Source of the DNA: Chloroflexota bacterium
GTDB lineage: Bacteria > Chloroflexota > Dehalococcoidia > Lucifugimonadales > Australimonadaceae
Assembly (NCBI GenBank): GCA_002719775.1
Contig: PBEP01000020.1
Location: 1 to 40,389, forward strand
DNA: 40,389 nt
Direction of reading: 5' to 3'
In this document: positions 7,269-16,424 of the stretch, piece after piece
How positions within the stretch are numbered: position 1 is the stretch's first letter
Layout of the letters: each line of letters begins with the position of its first letter
The notes under the pieces: generated by a model
Told to the model about the DNA's origin: nothing
Databases searched by the model: none
The model's input: only the letters and a program-made list of their open reading frames with translations
Position numbers and translations under genes: made by a program

Positions 7269-7985
7269 TTAGGTATTTACTCCTAGGAAATAACCCCCAA
7301 TATCAGGATCATTGAGGATGCTTTTTGCGTTCCCGGAAAACACCACTTTCCCATTTGAAAAAATATAACCACGGTCAGATCTTGCAAGCGACAATCTTGC
7401 ATTCTGCTCTACTAAAAGCACTGAGATTCCATCATTTCTGAGACGATCAATATTAGCAAGTATTTCTTTTTGGTATCGAGGTGATAGGGCAGCGGTAGGC
7501 TCATCTAACATCAAGAAACTAGGGTTTGAAATTAGTGCTCTGGAAATAGCAAGCATTTGCCGTTCTCCACCAGATAGTGACGCTGCAAGATCATTCATTC
7601 GAGATTTCAAATCGGGGAACATCCTGCAAGCACGGTTAATTCCTTTTGTTATCTCGTCAGATTTCATATTGATTCCACCCATCAACAAATTTTCATTAAC
7701 TGATAATGATGGAAATACATTGTCGACCTGAGGCACGTAGGCAATGCCTCTTTTAACTAACCTATCAGTGCGCCATGCAGACACCTCTATGTTATTGTGC
7801 AGAACTGAACCTTTATGATGAGTGGTGAGCCCAAATAGCACTTTCAAGAAAGTAGATTTACCACAACCGTTTGGCCCAATAATAGTGACAAATTCTCCTT
7901 GATCAACATACAGATCGATACCGTTTAAAATTTGAACACTTCCATACCCACCTTCAAGACCAGTGACTTCCAAAACCTTAGTCAT
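7269..7985 (-). CDS. livF: Branched-chain amino acid-type ABC transporter ATPase LivF (238 aa)
   Basis: This is one of the two nucleotide-binding subunits of a Liv-type (HAAT) importer. Walker A is GPNGCGKST (residues 38-46), the signature is SLSGGERQM, Walker B is FLMLDEPTAAL, and the C-terminus ends in the YFLG motif typical of LivF. It overlaps livG by 8 nt, with GGGGAAG upstream of the ATG. Homologous systems import branched-chain amino acids, amides, urea or aromatic acids; the ligand cannot be read from this subunit. Confidence 0.93.
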   Translation of the reverse strand: MTKVLEVTGLEGGYGSVQILNGIDLYVDQGEFVTIIGPNGCGKSTFLKVLFGLTTHHKGSVLHNNIEVSAWRTDRLVKRGIAYVPQVDNVFPSLSVNENLLMGGINMKSDEITKGINRACRMFPDLKSRMNDLAASLSGGERQMLAISRALISNPSFLMLDEPTAALSPRYQKEILANIDRLRNDGISVLLVEQNARLSLARSDRGYIFSNGKVVFSGNAKSILNDPDIGGYFLGVNT

Positions 7986-8763
7986 TTGGCACTTCCCCTG
8001 AGCTTCCTAGGTATGCTTCAATTACATCCCGACTTTCTCTGATCTCTTTAGGTGATCCTTCCATTAGAACCTGGCCGTTGTTCATTACAATAATTCTGTC
8101 AACATCACGGCGCAGGATGAAATCCATATTGTGTTCGATTACCAACATGCCGATACCTCTTTCTGTGGTCAACCGGCGCAGGTTCTGGAAAATTCGTTCA
8201 GCAAGAGGGCCAGCAACTCCAGCCACAGGTTCATCGAGTAACAAAAAGCGGGGATCGCTCATTAATGCTCTACCAATGTCTACCAATTTACTCTGTCCAC
8301 CTGATAGCTCACTAGTTAGGTTGTGTGCCATATGAGGAACTTCTAATAGATCTAGCACCTCATATGCATTTTGGATTCGTTTTGCTTCTGACTCGCGTGT
8401 ACCTGGTTTCAATAATGCTAATAGTGCATTAGGTTGAAACTGGTGACGGGGAGGCACAAGTAGGTTTTCTACTACCGTCATTTCGCGCCATAGCCAAGTA
8501 TGCTGAAAGGTTCTTGTTAGCCCTAAGCGCTGTATTTGGTCTGGCCGCATTTCTGTTGCATCTTGCCCAAGAACTTCTACCTTTCCAGATGTTAATTTAA
8601 GCATTCCAGAAATGCAGTTGAACGTAGTTGTTTTTCCGCACCCATTTGGGCCGATTAAACCCACAAGCTCACCTTCGTCAACTTGCAAAGAAATATTATC
8701 CACAGCCCTTAGACCACCAAAATCTTTGGTCAATTCTGATATACGCAACGCTGGTTCAGCCAT
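7978..8763 (-). CDS. livG: Branched-chain amino acid-type ABC transporter ATPase LivG (261 aa)
   Basis: Walker A is GPNGCGKTT (residues 36-44), followed by the LivG-type LGLTRTFQHTWLWREMTVVENL region. The signature is ELSGGQSKL and Walker B FLLLDEPVAGV. The H-loop (LVIEHNMDFI) is typical of LivG. The start codon lies two bases after the stop of the fused permease gene, and the 3' end overlaps livF by 8 nt, so permease, livG and livF form one translationally coupled block. Confidence 0.93.
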   Translation of the reverse strand: MAEPALRISELTKDFGGLRAVDNISLQVDEGELVGLIGPNGCGKTTTFNCISGMLKLTSGKVEVLGQDATEMRPDQIQRLGLTRTFQHTWLWREMTVVENLLVPPRHQFQPNALLALLKPGTRESEAKRIQNAYEVLDLLEVPHMAHNLTSELSGGQSKLVDIGRALMSDPRFLLLDEPVAGVAGPLAERIFQNLRRLTTERGIGMLVIEHNMDFILRRDVDRIIVMNNGQVLMEGSPKEIRESRDVIEAYLGSSGEVPND

Positions 8764-8765
8764 AA

Positions 8766-11717
8766 TTACTTACCTTCATCTCCAAAAGCTTGCAGTTGGG
8801 GCTGTACATTTTCGTAGGTATCAGGAGGAGAACTATCTTCAATTACAGTAGGACGTTTCGGCCTACTGGGGACTTCTGGGATCAACCCCCTAGAAGACAT
8901 AAGCAGCGCACTAATAATCACAAGACCGATAAGTGCTAATTTCAGATGTGGTAGTGATAATAATACGTTGCCGTGTGCAAATATTTCGTTTATCGACCTT
9001 TCTGACCAGACCAATCCTCCAACGTTAATAATTAACCAGGAAAAAACACTGTCAAGAAACGAAGTTAAACCATGGAAAGGAAGGCTTGCACTTCCTCGAG
9101 AAACGACCATGACGTTGAAAACAAATTCAACGATTACAATTATAAAAGCTCCGATAATCATCCCGCGGTTATTGCCACGTCCTCCAACAATATATGCTGC
9201 CCATATCAAAAATGTAGTACGTACAGGATTCATAAAATCAGGCCAAATATTAGTGTTTAGCCAAGCCCATAGTGCTCCTGCGAGGGCAGCAATTGCTGCT
9301 CCTAACGCCAAACTAGCTGCTTTGTGAGTCAGAACATTGTGGCCATGATGTTGACTCACTGTCTCATCTTCCCTTATGGACCTTAATATTCTGCCCCAAG
9401 GTGAGGAAAGAAGTGTATTGAGCAAATACCAGACCAAGATAGTGAAAATGATAGCCATGGATGCGAGCAGAATTACGTACGGTGCGCCAGCAGGTAGGCC
9501 CAAAAGATTTCCTACTGTTTCTGATGGACTTCCTTTCCACCAACCTTCAAATGGGCGAGCGAATTGGGAAATACCTATACCAGAAGTGACAGTACCAGCC
9601 CTAAGCAATGGCTCAGCCTGAAGTGAAATGCGCAACATTTCAGCTAGTGAAATCGTCAAAATTGCAAAATAGTCCATTCTTAACCGAGCAGTTGGATAAG
9701 CAAGTAACCACCCTGCTACCGCTGCGATTATTACTGCGACAATTGTGGCAACCCAAGGATTCCAACCATACCCATTAGTTTCAACAGGTGCAGATAACAA
9801 ACCAACAACTACTGCGCCTATCCCTACAAAGAAAATCACCCCAAAATTTGTCATTCCGGTAATTCCAGTATGCAAGTTCAATGAAAACGCAGCTAGCCCG
9901 AAAATACCCAGGAGTGTGAATATGCGCGCAACCTGCAGAGTTTTCGTGAGGGCACTTACACTAGGAAGGAGCAAGACAATGATGAAAAGAACTAAAAATA
10001 GGATTATAAAAAGTGTCCAAGAACCTCGTTCAGTGTCGTTTTTAACTTTTAAAAGCCTACCGGTGTGGAGCTTCATAGTTGAAAAAGGGAAATTAATAAT
10101 AGCGAATAAGAGGTTCAGGATTTTTAAGGCACGATCCAGATACTGCTTAAGGAAATTCCAAGATAGTGCTATAAAGCCTTTGGATAAATCAATTGATGCC
10201 TCTATTTTTTTAATAGTGCGTCCAAAATAATCTATTAAAGACTTACTTTCCTGAGAAATCTTTGAAGAAGCTTGAAGATCCTCATCATCAAATGGAAAGG
10301 AAGGGGCAGTCTCGTTCATTCTTCTTTTCCTGATTCGCTCTATATTCCAACTTTCTATTGCAGAGCCAATACCTCTTGGCGCTAACATTAATAACCCTAC
10401 AAGGAAAATAAAGGGCATTACCTCAGCAAAGCCACTAGCTGTTGGTCGGTCAAGTGAGTTTCCAGCACCGATCAATACGGGCTCCGATAGGGCTCTTAGC
10501 AAACCAACTATGAGTCCACCGATGAGAACTCCAGGAATTGATCCAATTGAACCTAATACGATCACAGCAAATGCTGGTAGTAATAACATTAGGCCTAGCT
10601 CAGGATTTATTGGCAAGATGCCGGCTAATAGTGATCCACCCAAACCCGCTATTCCCGCAGAAAGAAATGAAGTGCTTCTATGTACATGTTCGAGATGAAT
10701 ACCACTAGAAGCTGCAAGATCAGGGTTATCTGCTACTGCCCTCATTTGTCTGCCCAGTCGAGTTTTCTGTAGCAATAGTATGAGAAATATTATTGCTGCG
10801 AATATGCCAAATACCAGAGCTATTTTTGAATAAGCAAAGCCGTAGGGATTTACGTTTGCTGAGTATTCCATGAGCGGTGTAGCCACGCGATCTCCAAGAT
10901 TTAAGTTGAGTAACCCTGTAGGAATATCTATTGTAGAGGTGCTCAATCTCCAATCTCGGTCGGGGACGAAGCGGAAAGTACTCGCGCTGAATCGCATGAA
11001 CAATATCGCACGAAGCACCATTGAAACTCCTAGTGAAGCTATCATCATCACCTGGGGAGTCGCCATTTTTCTGCGAAGTCTTCTAAAAACTAAGTGATCT
11101 ATCAATAAGCCTGTGAATCTAGTGACGATAAAAGCGCAGATTGAAGCCCAAATCAATAAAGTCCAATTGATACTCCCATCTTGAGGAGCATCAGAGATAG
11201 AGAAAAAAGTGTCGGACCACATAAGTGTTAGCGCTACATAAGAACCAACAAGCATCATTTCCGCTTGAGCAAAGTTCGCGAATCGTTGAACTTTATAAGT
11301 CAGTGTTAAACCTATTGCTATGCTTAGATAAACAGCAGACCAATACAGGCCACTCAATAAAATTGAGGAAAGATTAAAGTTGATTGTGGCAGAGCGATTA
11401 AGGCCTGATATCAAAACTTCGAGGACTAAAAACGCAATTAGTCCCACAAGAATGGGAGTAAATATAATGATTGGGGTTTTCCATTTTGGAGTTGCTTGGT
11501 TCACTACGATGCGAATCAGAATTAAACCAGAAGCCATCATTTCAGCTGATAAAACTATCCATTTGAACTGACCAGAGAATAAGCCTGAGCCTGCAACCAA
11601 GCCAAAGTTATATATTGCACCAACATAAGCATCGAATAAAAAAAATAAGCCAAATAAGAGTTGGCGTAGCCATGGAGTTTTAAGTAACCGCTGGTGCCGT
11701 ATTGCGTTCAAAGGCAA
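8766..11717 (-). CDS. Fused LivH-LivM permease of a branched-chain-type ABC importer (983 aa)
   Basis: Both permease subunits of a Liv-type importer are joined in one frame. Residues about 115-465 are LivH-like (GLYWSAVYLSIAIGLTLTYK, then the coupling region MRAVADNPDLAASSGI). A polar linker spans about 465-560. Residues about 590-880 are LivM-like (GIFGLAAFSLNLHTGITGM, then LRSIREDETVSQHHG). There are extra N-terminal helices (about 15-110), and a hydrophilic Pro-rich tail after the last helix. Separate LivH and LivM are each about 300-350 aa, so the length fits two permeases plus extensions. The start is TTG with AAGGG upstream. It is separated from the binding-protein gene by 119 bp containing a strong hairpin. 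Confidence 0.92.
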   Translation of the reverse strand: MPLNAIRHQRLLKTPWLRQLLFGLFFLFDAYVGAIYNFGLVAGSGLFSGQFKWIVLSAEMMASGLILIRIVVNQATPKWKTPIIIFTPILVGLIAFLVLEVLISGLNRSATINFNLSSILLSGLYWSAVYLSIAIGLTLTYKVQRFANFAQAEMMLVGSYVALTLMWSDTFFSISDAPQDGSINWTLLIWASICAFIVTRFTGLLIDHLVFRRLRRKMATPQVMMIASLGVSMVLRAILFMRFSASTFRFVPDRDWRLSTSTIDIPTGLLNLNLGDRVATPLMEYSANVNPYGFAYSKIALVFGIFAAIIFLILLLQKTRLGRQMRAVADNPDLAASSGIHLEHVHRSTSFLSAGIAGLGGSLLAGILPINPELGLMLLLPAFAVIVLGSIGSIPGVLIGGLIVGLLRALSEPVLIGAGNSLDRPTASGFAEVMPFIFLVGLLMLAPRGIGSAIESWNIERIRKRRMNETAPSFPFDDEDLQASSKISQESKSLIDYFGRTIKKIEASIDLSKGFIALSWNFLKQYLDRALKILNLLFAIINFPFSTMKLHTGRLLKVKNDTERGSWTLFIILFLVLFIIVLLLPSVSALTKTLQVARIFTLLGIFGLAAFSLNLHTGITGMTNFGVIFFVGIGAVVVGLLSAPVETNGYGWNPWVATIVAVIIAAVAGWLLAYPTARLRMDYFAILTISLAEMLRISLQAEPLLRAGTVTSGIGISQFARPFEGWWKGSPSETVGNLLGLPAGAPYVILLASMAIIFTILVWYLLNTLLSSPWGRILRSIREDETVSQHHGHNVLTHKAASLALGAAIAALAGALWAWLNTNIWPDFMNPVRTTFLIWAAYIVGGRGNNRGMIIGAFIIVIVEFVFNVMVVSRGSASLPFHGLTSFLDSVFSWLIINVGGLVWSERSINEIFAHGNVLLSLPHLKLALIGLVIISALLMSSRGLIPEVPSRPKRPTVIEDSSPPDTYENVQPQLQAFGDEGK

Positions 11718-11770
11718 TCATACCCTTCAATTGGGACTCTCATCATTGGATAACACTATTACATGTGCGT

Positions 11771-11811
11771 AAATCGGTCTGCTTCCCTTTATTGCGAAAG
11801 CAGACCGATTT
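11771..11811 (-). terminator. Perfect 14-bp hairpin between binding-protein and permease genes
   Basis: AAATCGGTCTGCTT (11771-11784) is exactly complementary to AAGCAGACCGATTT (11798-11811), with a 13-nt loop. It starts 25 bp after the livK-like stop and ends 53 bp before the permease start, reading the minus strand. There is no long U run, so it is more likely a 3'-end-stabilising or partially terminating element that makes the binding protein more abundant than the membrane subunits, as seen in many ABC importer operons. Confidence 0.7.
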
Positions 11812-11836
11812 CTTATTCTAGTAACTAAACTGGAAG

Positions 11837-12991
11837 TTAGTTAGTTGCTAATCCAGCATCAGCCGTCCAAATGCGAGGGCAGGAGAAGTTTGTGCCATCA
11901 AATTGGCAAACTTCATACCCAGTGCCTAATACATCACCAGCTGCATCGAACGTGTGAGTTCCGCTGGCTCCAGCATAATTCACACCAGTTTTGTTTAAAG
12001 CATTAACCAGATTACCGTCTGGATCAGAAACAATGGCAGCAGCTGCTAGTTTGATTGCATCATAAGTTTCACCAGTATAAATAGCTCCGTCTGCACCACC
12101 TGCTGCAGCATATGCTGCTTCGAAGCTTGACTTAGCACTAGACTCTTCACCTGGCCTTGGCCTCGTTGCGATAAGTCCACTAACTGCTGATGTGTCAGTA
12201 AAAGATTCCGTAAATGCTGCGTCTGCTATACCGTCAGCACCAATGATCTGGCCATTGAAACCTTGAGCAGATAGAGCTTCCATAATAGCCGCTCCATCAG
12301 TTGCGTAGGACATCAATAAAACAGAATCACAGCCACCATCGATCACAGATTGCGCCAAAGTTGATGCGTTGTAAGAACCCTCTGCTGGGTCATAACCAAC
12401 TTGAGTACATACATCTCCTGACCAATTTGCCGCAAAGTTATCTCCAAGTCCAGCACCGTAGTCGTTAGTCATATATAGAACTGCAGGTTTGCTTGCACCG
12501 GCAGCAGATGCAACAGCTACCAAAGCAACAGCTTGTTGAGCATCGCTTGGCACAACTCGGAAAAGATGACCATTATCATCTGCAGTTGAAATTGCTGGTG
12601 AGGTACTTGCATACGACACCATTGGAACCCCTGCAGGTGCAGCAACAGCGATTGCACCTAGCGTGGCACCGGAACAGGCTGCACCAACAATTACTTTGAC
12701 ACCACTATCTATTAAAGTTTGGGCAGAAGTTGCTGCTTGAGTGCCGTCACAACCAGAATCACCAACAATCAATTCAAACTTGTAATCTCCGTCATGAGTG
12801 GCATTAAGTTCCGAAATTGCCACTTTCCCCGCGTCCTCAAATCCAGGTGCGTATTGTGCGATTGGACCAGTTTGCGGACTGAGGAGTCCAATTTTAACTG
12901 TTTCACTCCCACCGAACACTCCGCAGCCAACTGCAAAAGCGGCCAGTGCCACCGATATCAATAGCAAACGAAATGCATTAATTGATTTCAT
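11837..12991 (-). CDS. ABC transporter substrate-binding lipoprotein, LivK-like (384 aa)
   Basis: This is a periplasmic-binding-protein type I (Peripla_BP_6) protein. The chosen ATG (MKSINAF) has AGGAG upstream; the frame extends nine codons further, without support. The signal ends in a lipobox (AVGC, Cys23). The mature part begins TVKIGLLSPQTGPIAQYAPG, the usual first strand of this family. VIVGAACSGATLGAIAVAAP and MTNDYGAGLGDNFAANW follow as expected. It is very rich in Ala, Gly, Ser and Asp, as in other abundant secreted binding proteins. It is the first gene of the importer operon. Confidence 0.93.
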   Translation of the reverse strand: MKSINAFRLLLISVALAAFAVGCGVFGGSETVKIGLLSPQTGPIAQYAPGFEDAGKVAISELNATHDGDYKFELIVGDSGCDGTQAATSAQTLIDSGVKVIVGAACSGATLGAIAVAAPAGVPMVSYASTSPAISTADDNGHLFRVVPSDAQQAVALVAVASAAGASKPAVLYMTNDYGAGLGDNFAANWSGDVCTQVGYDPAEGSYNASTLAQSVIDGGCDSVLLMSYATDGAAIMEALSAQGFNGQIIGADGIADAAFTESFTDTSAVSGLIATRPRPGEESSAKSSFEAAYAAAGGADGAIYTGETYDAIKLAAAAIVSDPDGNLVNALNKTGVNYAGASGTHTFDAAGDVLGTGYEVCQFDGTNFSCPRIWTADAGLATN

Positions 12992-13244
12992 GGTGTTTTC
13001 ACTCCTTCTAAATTCCAAAAAACTGTTTAATATCGCAAGTTTACTCTATTAAACCAATGATATCCTCTAATTATCTGTGATTTTTTTCGAATTCTGCATA
13101 CATGTACACTAATGAGAAAATATAAAATACCCTAACAAAACTCTAATATTTTTGTTCAGCTGTGGACCCTTTTCAAGCCTATGGTCCCAAAGGGAATGAA
13201 TTTTCCAGTGTTTGGGTTTTTGATATTCGTCACCAGGAGTCAAT

Positions 13245-13664
13245 ATGGAACATAAACATGACCAAGAAAATGCAATTGTGATTACTAGACCTTCACAACG
13301 GGAAGTTGAGATCAACTCAGGAGCGATGAGTCGGTTAGCTGGTGTTTCAGAGATCTTGACTGGATCTACGGGAATTCACATGGCAATTGCTACAGTGCCC
13401 CCGGGGCGCTGTTCTATTGCCCACTACCATGTGAATTGTGAGTCTGCACTTTATGTTGCCGAAGGTAGAGGTAGCTTTCTTTCAGGAGAAGGATTAGAAA
13501 TAGAACAAGAAATTGAAAAGGGGGATTTCATTTATGTTCCATCTCAAGCAAACCACCAACCAGTTAATTCTTCTTCCACTGAAAATTTGGTTTTGATAGT
13601 TGCACGTAACGCTCCAATAGAGATTGTTGTCGAATTGGAAAATCTAGGAAGAAAAGACTGTTAA
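13245..13664 (+). CDS. Small cupin-domain protein (139 aa)
   Basis: This is a single cupin barrel. Motif 1 is GRCSIAHYHVNCESALYVAEG, with metal ligands His60, His62 and Glu66. Motif 2 is GDFIYVPSQANHQPVN, with His104. All four canonical metal ligands are present, so it probably binds Fe, Mn or Ni. The start is ATG with CCAGGAG upstream. Small stand-alone cupins act as isomerases, dioxygenases or ligand sensors, and nothing here decides which. It is divergent from the liv operon and convergent with the PhyH gene, 34 bp from its stop. Confidence 0.85.
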   Translation: MEHKHDQENAIVITRPSQREVEINSGAMSRLAGVSEILTGSTGIHMAIATVPPGRCSIAHYHVNCESALYVAEGRGSFLSGEGLEIEQEIEKGDFIYVPSQANHQPVNSSSTENLVLIVARNAPIEIVVELENLGRKDC

Positions 13665-13698
13665 CAATCACAGTTGAAGTTTCAGTAATTCTTTACCT

Positions 13699-14436
13699 CT
13701 AACGCAGATGGGCGTCTGAAGAATGGCGTTCCCTAAGTCCTTTTTTCATTCTCATGAGGGATCTTTGCTTATCGTTCAGTAAATTGAACCATTCAAGAGG
13801 AAAATCGTCGTGTGGGTCATTTTGGAACAAGAGCATGTGCTTTCGGTAATGAGCAAACAAAGCTCGTCTGGGTTTACTGGTTTGATTTGCTGAGGCTGCG
13901 TGCCAAACTTGCCCGTTTATAACCAAAACAGTTCCTGCAGCTCCCACAGCATTGACTATATGAGGGACCATCATTTCTTGGGGAGGTTGGTCCAACCCGC
14001 TCTTATGAGATCCTGGGACTACTCTTGTGGCCCCGTTTTCTATTGTGAAATCATCTAACATCCAAATAGTGTTCATCATTACTGGCGATTGGTTATTTAG
14101 CAGCAGTTGAGGAATATCACTGTGCAAATCTTGATCTTCCGTGTCTCCAGGGCGCACATTTCTGGAGTTAAGACTTCCTAAAATCATTGAATCACCCAAG
14201 TGATACTCTAATAAGGGCAATATTTTTGGGTGATCAATAATTTTAAAAAAAGAAGGATCAACAGTTGGAAGGTTTGCTACATGAACAAAAGCTTGACCTC
14301 TAGTAACTTGCTCATTTCCAACCTTTGATTCTGCCTCTTCCAAAGCCGTTAATAGATTTTTTATTTCAGATTTAGAAAGTACGTTAGGGATTGTGGTGAA
14401 ACCGTAGACATCTAATTCCCAAATGTGTTGTTGCAT
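13699..14436 (-). CDS. Phytanoyl-CoA dioxygenase (PhyH) family protein (245 aa)
   Basis: This is a non-haem Fe(II)/2-oxoglutarate oxygenase. The iron triad is visible: His105 and Asp107 in DLHSDIP, and His179 in GQVWHAASANQ. The 2-oxoglutarate-binding Arg is in KPRRALFAHY (about 190-191). The N-terminus (DVYGFTTIPNVLS) is the usual PhyH opening. Marine bacteria carry many paralogues that hydroxylate lipid-like or small substrates, and the actual substrate is unknown. An AGGAG site overlaps the end of the upstream hydrolase gene, whose stop is 2 nt away, so the two are coupled. Confidence 0.9.
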   Translation of the reverse strand: MQQHIWELDVYGFTTIPNVLSKSEIKNLLTALEEAESKVGNEQVTRGQAFVHVANLPTVDPSFFKIIDHPKILPLLEYHLGDSMILGSLNSRNVRPGDTEDQDLHSDIPQLLLNNQSPVMMNTIWMLDDFTIENGATRVVPGSHKSGLDQPPQEMMVPHIVNAVGAAGTVLVINGQVWHAASANQTSKPRRALFAHYRKHMLLFQNDPHDDFPLEWFNLLNDKQRSLMRMKKGLRERHSSDAHLR

Positions 14437-14438
14437 AG

Positions 14439-16406
14439 TTACTCCTGTTGACTTAGGGAGTCAAATTTTGAAGATTGAGATTTAACAACAAATTCAAAAT
14501 CTTCAAGAAGCAGATAGCCGTCAGTTACTAATGTTTCTACTTCGAATTCAACCAATCTAAGGTAATGATCTTTGCTTTTGTATCGCTTTTCAACTGACTG
14601 CCTTGGATCTTGTAAATGCTTCCTTATCTCCTCAGTTAAAGGCAAATAGTGAGTAGAACCTTGCATTGGTATAATTTGATCAGGTGCTCCGCTTTCTGAA
14701 TGTCTAGGATTCCAACCCGAATACGTAGCAAGAGGCACACTGATATCAGGAAGCTTTATGCCGCTTAGTTCATTTCCATCAACATCGATCGCAGAAACAA
14801 AACAAGGGTAGAAACGCCCTTCCAAAGGGGGATAGGACCCGACTCCCGTTGAGGCAGCTTCCCCTAAATCAATTTCCCTCAAGCTCCAAAGAAATTCAGA
14901 GTTTGGTTTACTCATGTCAGGAATTTCTGGGAATTTTGCCAAAGCTGTGTCTCTGGATACTGCGGTTTGATCATCCAACCTCGGATGGTTACTGTCAGGT
15001 GGATTTATGTTCTGTGTTACCCACCTGTCTAGGTTGAAAAATGCTGCTCGTAACAAGGGCCTATAGTCGATAATATTAGGAAAATGTTGGCCCATGGTTC
15101 CATCGGCCGCGTCAGATCCTGGTGGTGCAAGACTTTTAGAATCAATGTGTTGGGTGCCAGCAAAAAGATAGATTCTAGAATCTGCATTTGGTTCAAGATC
15201 TCTTCGACCGTCCATGCTGATGTGTGAGAGTGAACCGTCACCTCTCCAATATTCTGCTGAAGTGTTTGTATATATGATTTTTGGGACGGTATTTGCTTCC
15301 CTTAATTTGACTAAAAGACCATCTGTCTTCTGCGAAAACGGGTCTTTATTATTATCATCAGAAAATGGTGGAAGATGACCAAACCCTGGCATAGATTGTA
15401 CTGAAGGTTGCGCAAAGCGATGATTGAATTCACCCATCCTACTTCCAGCAACGTGCGGTAAGAGGCCGTCAAAAACTTTCCCCCCTTGTTCATCAGTATT
15501 CAAGCCCAAATACATGAGATGTCTTAACAATCTTCCAGTTTGAGAAACTCCATAGCCAAAAATCCAATCGAAGCCTTTGGGCATTGGATTGAGTGGACTG
15601 GGAGCTCGAAGGAAGCTAGCGATCTCTCGTACGGCAAGCAGACCTACTCCCACAACCGGACATCTCTCTGGAGAGTAGACGAGATGATAAATCAAACCTG
15701 GCTGGAACCCATTTTTTAAAAAAATATGTTCACGAGATGGTTCTAATTTACCTCCAATTAACGTTCCAAATTCCCATTCCTCTCTATTAATTAATTTCGG
15801 TGAATCGTCTTCCCAGTGTCTGACGTAAAGCTTGGCTAAATCATTTTCTTTAGCGGCTGGATTTGGTTGATGAACTCGATCAGCCAAAAGACGTGAATGC
15901 TGAATTCTATCTGGTCTTATTTCTACCATGGCAAGTCCCTTTTCAGGGCCACTGATAACTTCGGCCTCGGGAGCCTCAAGTCCTAAAAGGTTAGTATTTC
16001 TGAGAACATCCCATTGCCACCCAATAGCGATAACAGAGTATCCATTTTTGAATAAATACCCATCCCCTGGAGGCATTTCTGTGGAATCTGGTGGCTCTGC
16101 TTCAGCTAAGTTTATTGTTGAAACAAACCTGGGCCGGCCTCTATTGACTACATCGACTATTAACTTTTGGTTGCTCATACTTTTGTTCTCAGGGATCAAA
16201 AGGCTGAAATCTGATGTGAACTCAACTAACCCAGATGAATTTAATTTGGCCAACTCTAAGTCTGTGATTGTTTTATTAATAGCTAATGCTGGATTAACAG
16301 CAAACTTAACTTTGCCTGTAATTTTTTCGTATCTACCTACTGGACCAAAGATTCTACCAGCAGCATAAATATGCCTCTCTTCTATGTTAAAACCTAGTAC
16401 TGGCAT
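14439..16406 (-). CDS. Alpha/beta hydrolase domain protein, Abhydrolase_10 type (655 aa)
   Basis: This large enzyme resembles the Abhydrolase_10 family. The nucleophile elbow GYGVSQTGR places Ser288 in a GxSxxG setting. Before it lies a beta-rich N-terminal domain (IVDVVNRGRPR and GYSVIAIGWQWD are typical). After it comes YLFAGTQHI, a probable site of the active-site His. There is no signal peptide, so a cytoplasmic location is likely. Substrates of the family are poorly known and may be esters or lactones. It lies between a PhyH dioxygenase gene and a luciferase-like monooxygenase gene on the same strand, suggesting one oxidative degradation route. The site before the ATG (GAGATG) is weak. 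Confidence 0.85.
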   Translation of the reverse strand: MPVLGFNIEERHIYAAGRIFGPVGRYEKITGKVKFAVNPALAINKTITDLELAKLNSSGLVEFTSDFSLLIPENKSMSNQKLIVDVVNRGRPRFVSTINLAEAEPPDSTEMPPGDGYLFKNGYSVIAIGWQWDVLRNTNLLGLEAPEAEVISGPEKGLAMVEIRPDRIQHSRLLADRVHQPNPAAKENDLAKLYVRHWEDDSPKLINREEWEFGTLIGGKLEPSREHIFLKNGFQPGLIYHLVYSPERCPVVGVGLLAVREIASFLRAPSPLNPMPKGFDWIFGYGVSQTGRLLRHLMYLGLNTDEQGGKVFDGLLPHVAGSRMGEFNHRFAQPSVQSMPGFGHLPPFSDDNNKDPFSQKTDGLLVKLREANTVPKIIYTNTSAEYWRGDGSLSHISMDGRRDLEPNADSRIYLFAGTQHIDSKSLAPPGSDAADGTMGQHFPNIIDYRPLLRAAFFNLDRWVTQNINPPDSNHPRLDDQTAVSRDTALAKFPEIPDMSKPNSEFLWSLREIDLGEAASTGVGSYPPLEGRFYPCFVSAIDVDGNELSGIKLPDISVPLATYSGWNPRHSESGAPDQIIPMQGSTHYLPLTEEIRKHLQDPRQSVEKRYKSKDHYLRLVEFEVETLVTDGYLLLEDFEFVVKSQSSKFDSLSQQE

Positions 16407-16424
16407 TTTTCACACATCTCATTT

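Noticed and set aside
9745-10230. 161-aa plus-strand open frame
   Set aside because: It is antisense to the fused permease and has a biased, low-information composition.
12493-12699. Gln/Leu-rich frame opposite the binding-protein gene
   Set aside because: It is the antisense shadow of Ala/Gly-rich codons in a clearly real lipoprotein gene.
15928-16368. 146-aa plus-strand open frame
   Set aside because: It lies entirely opposite the Abhydrolase_10 gene, which has recognisable motifs through this stretch.
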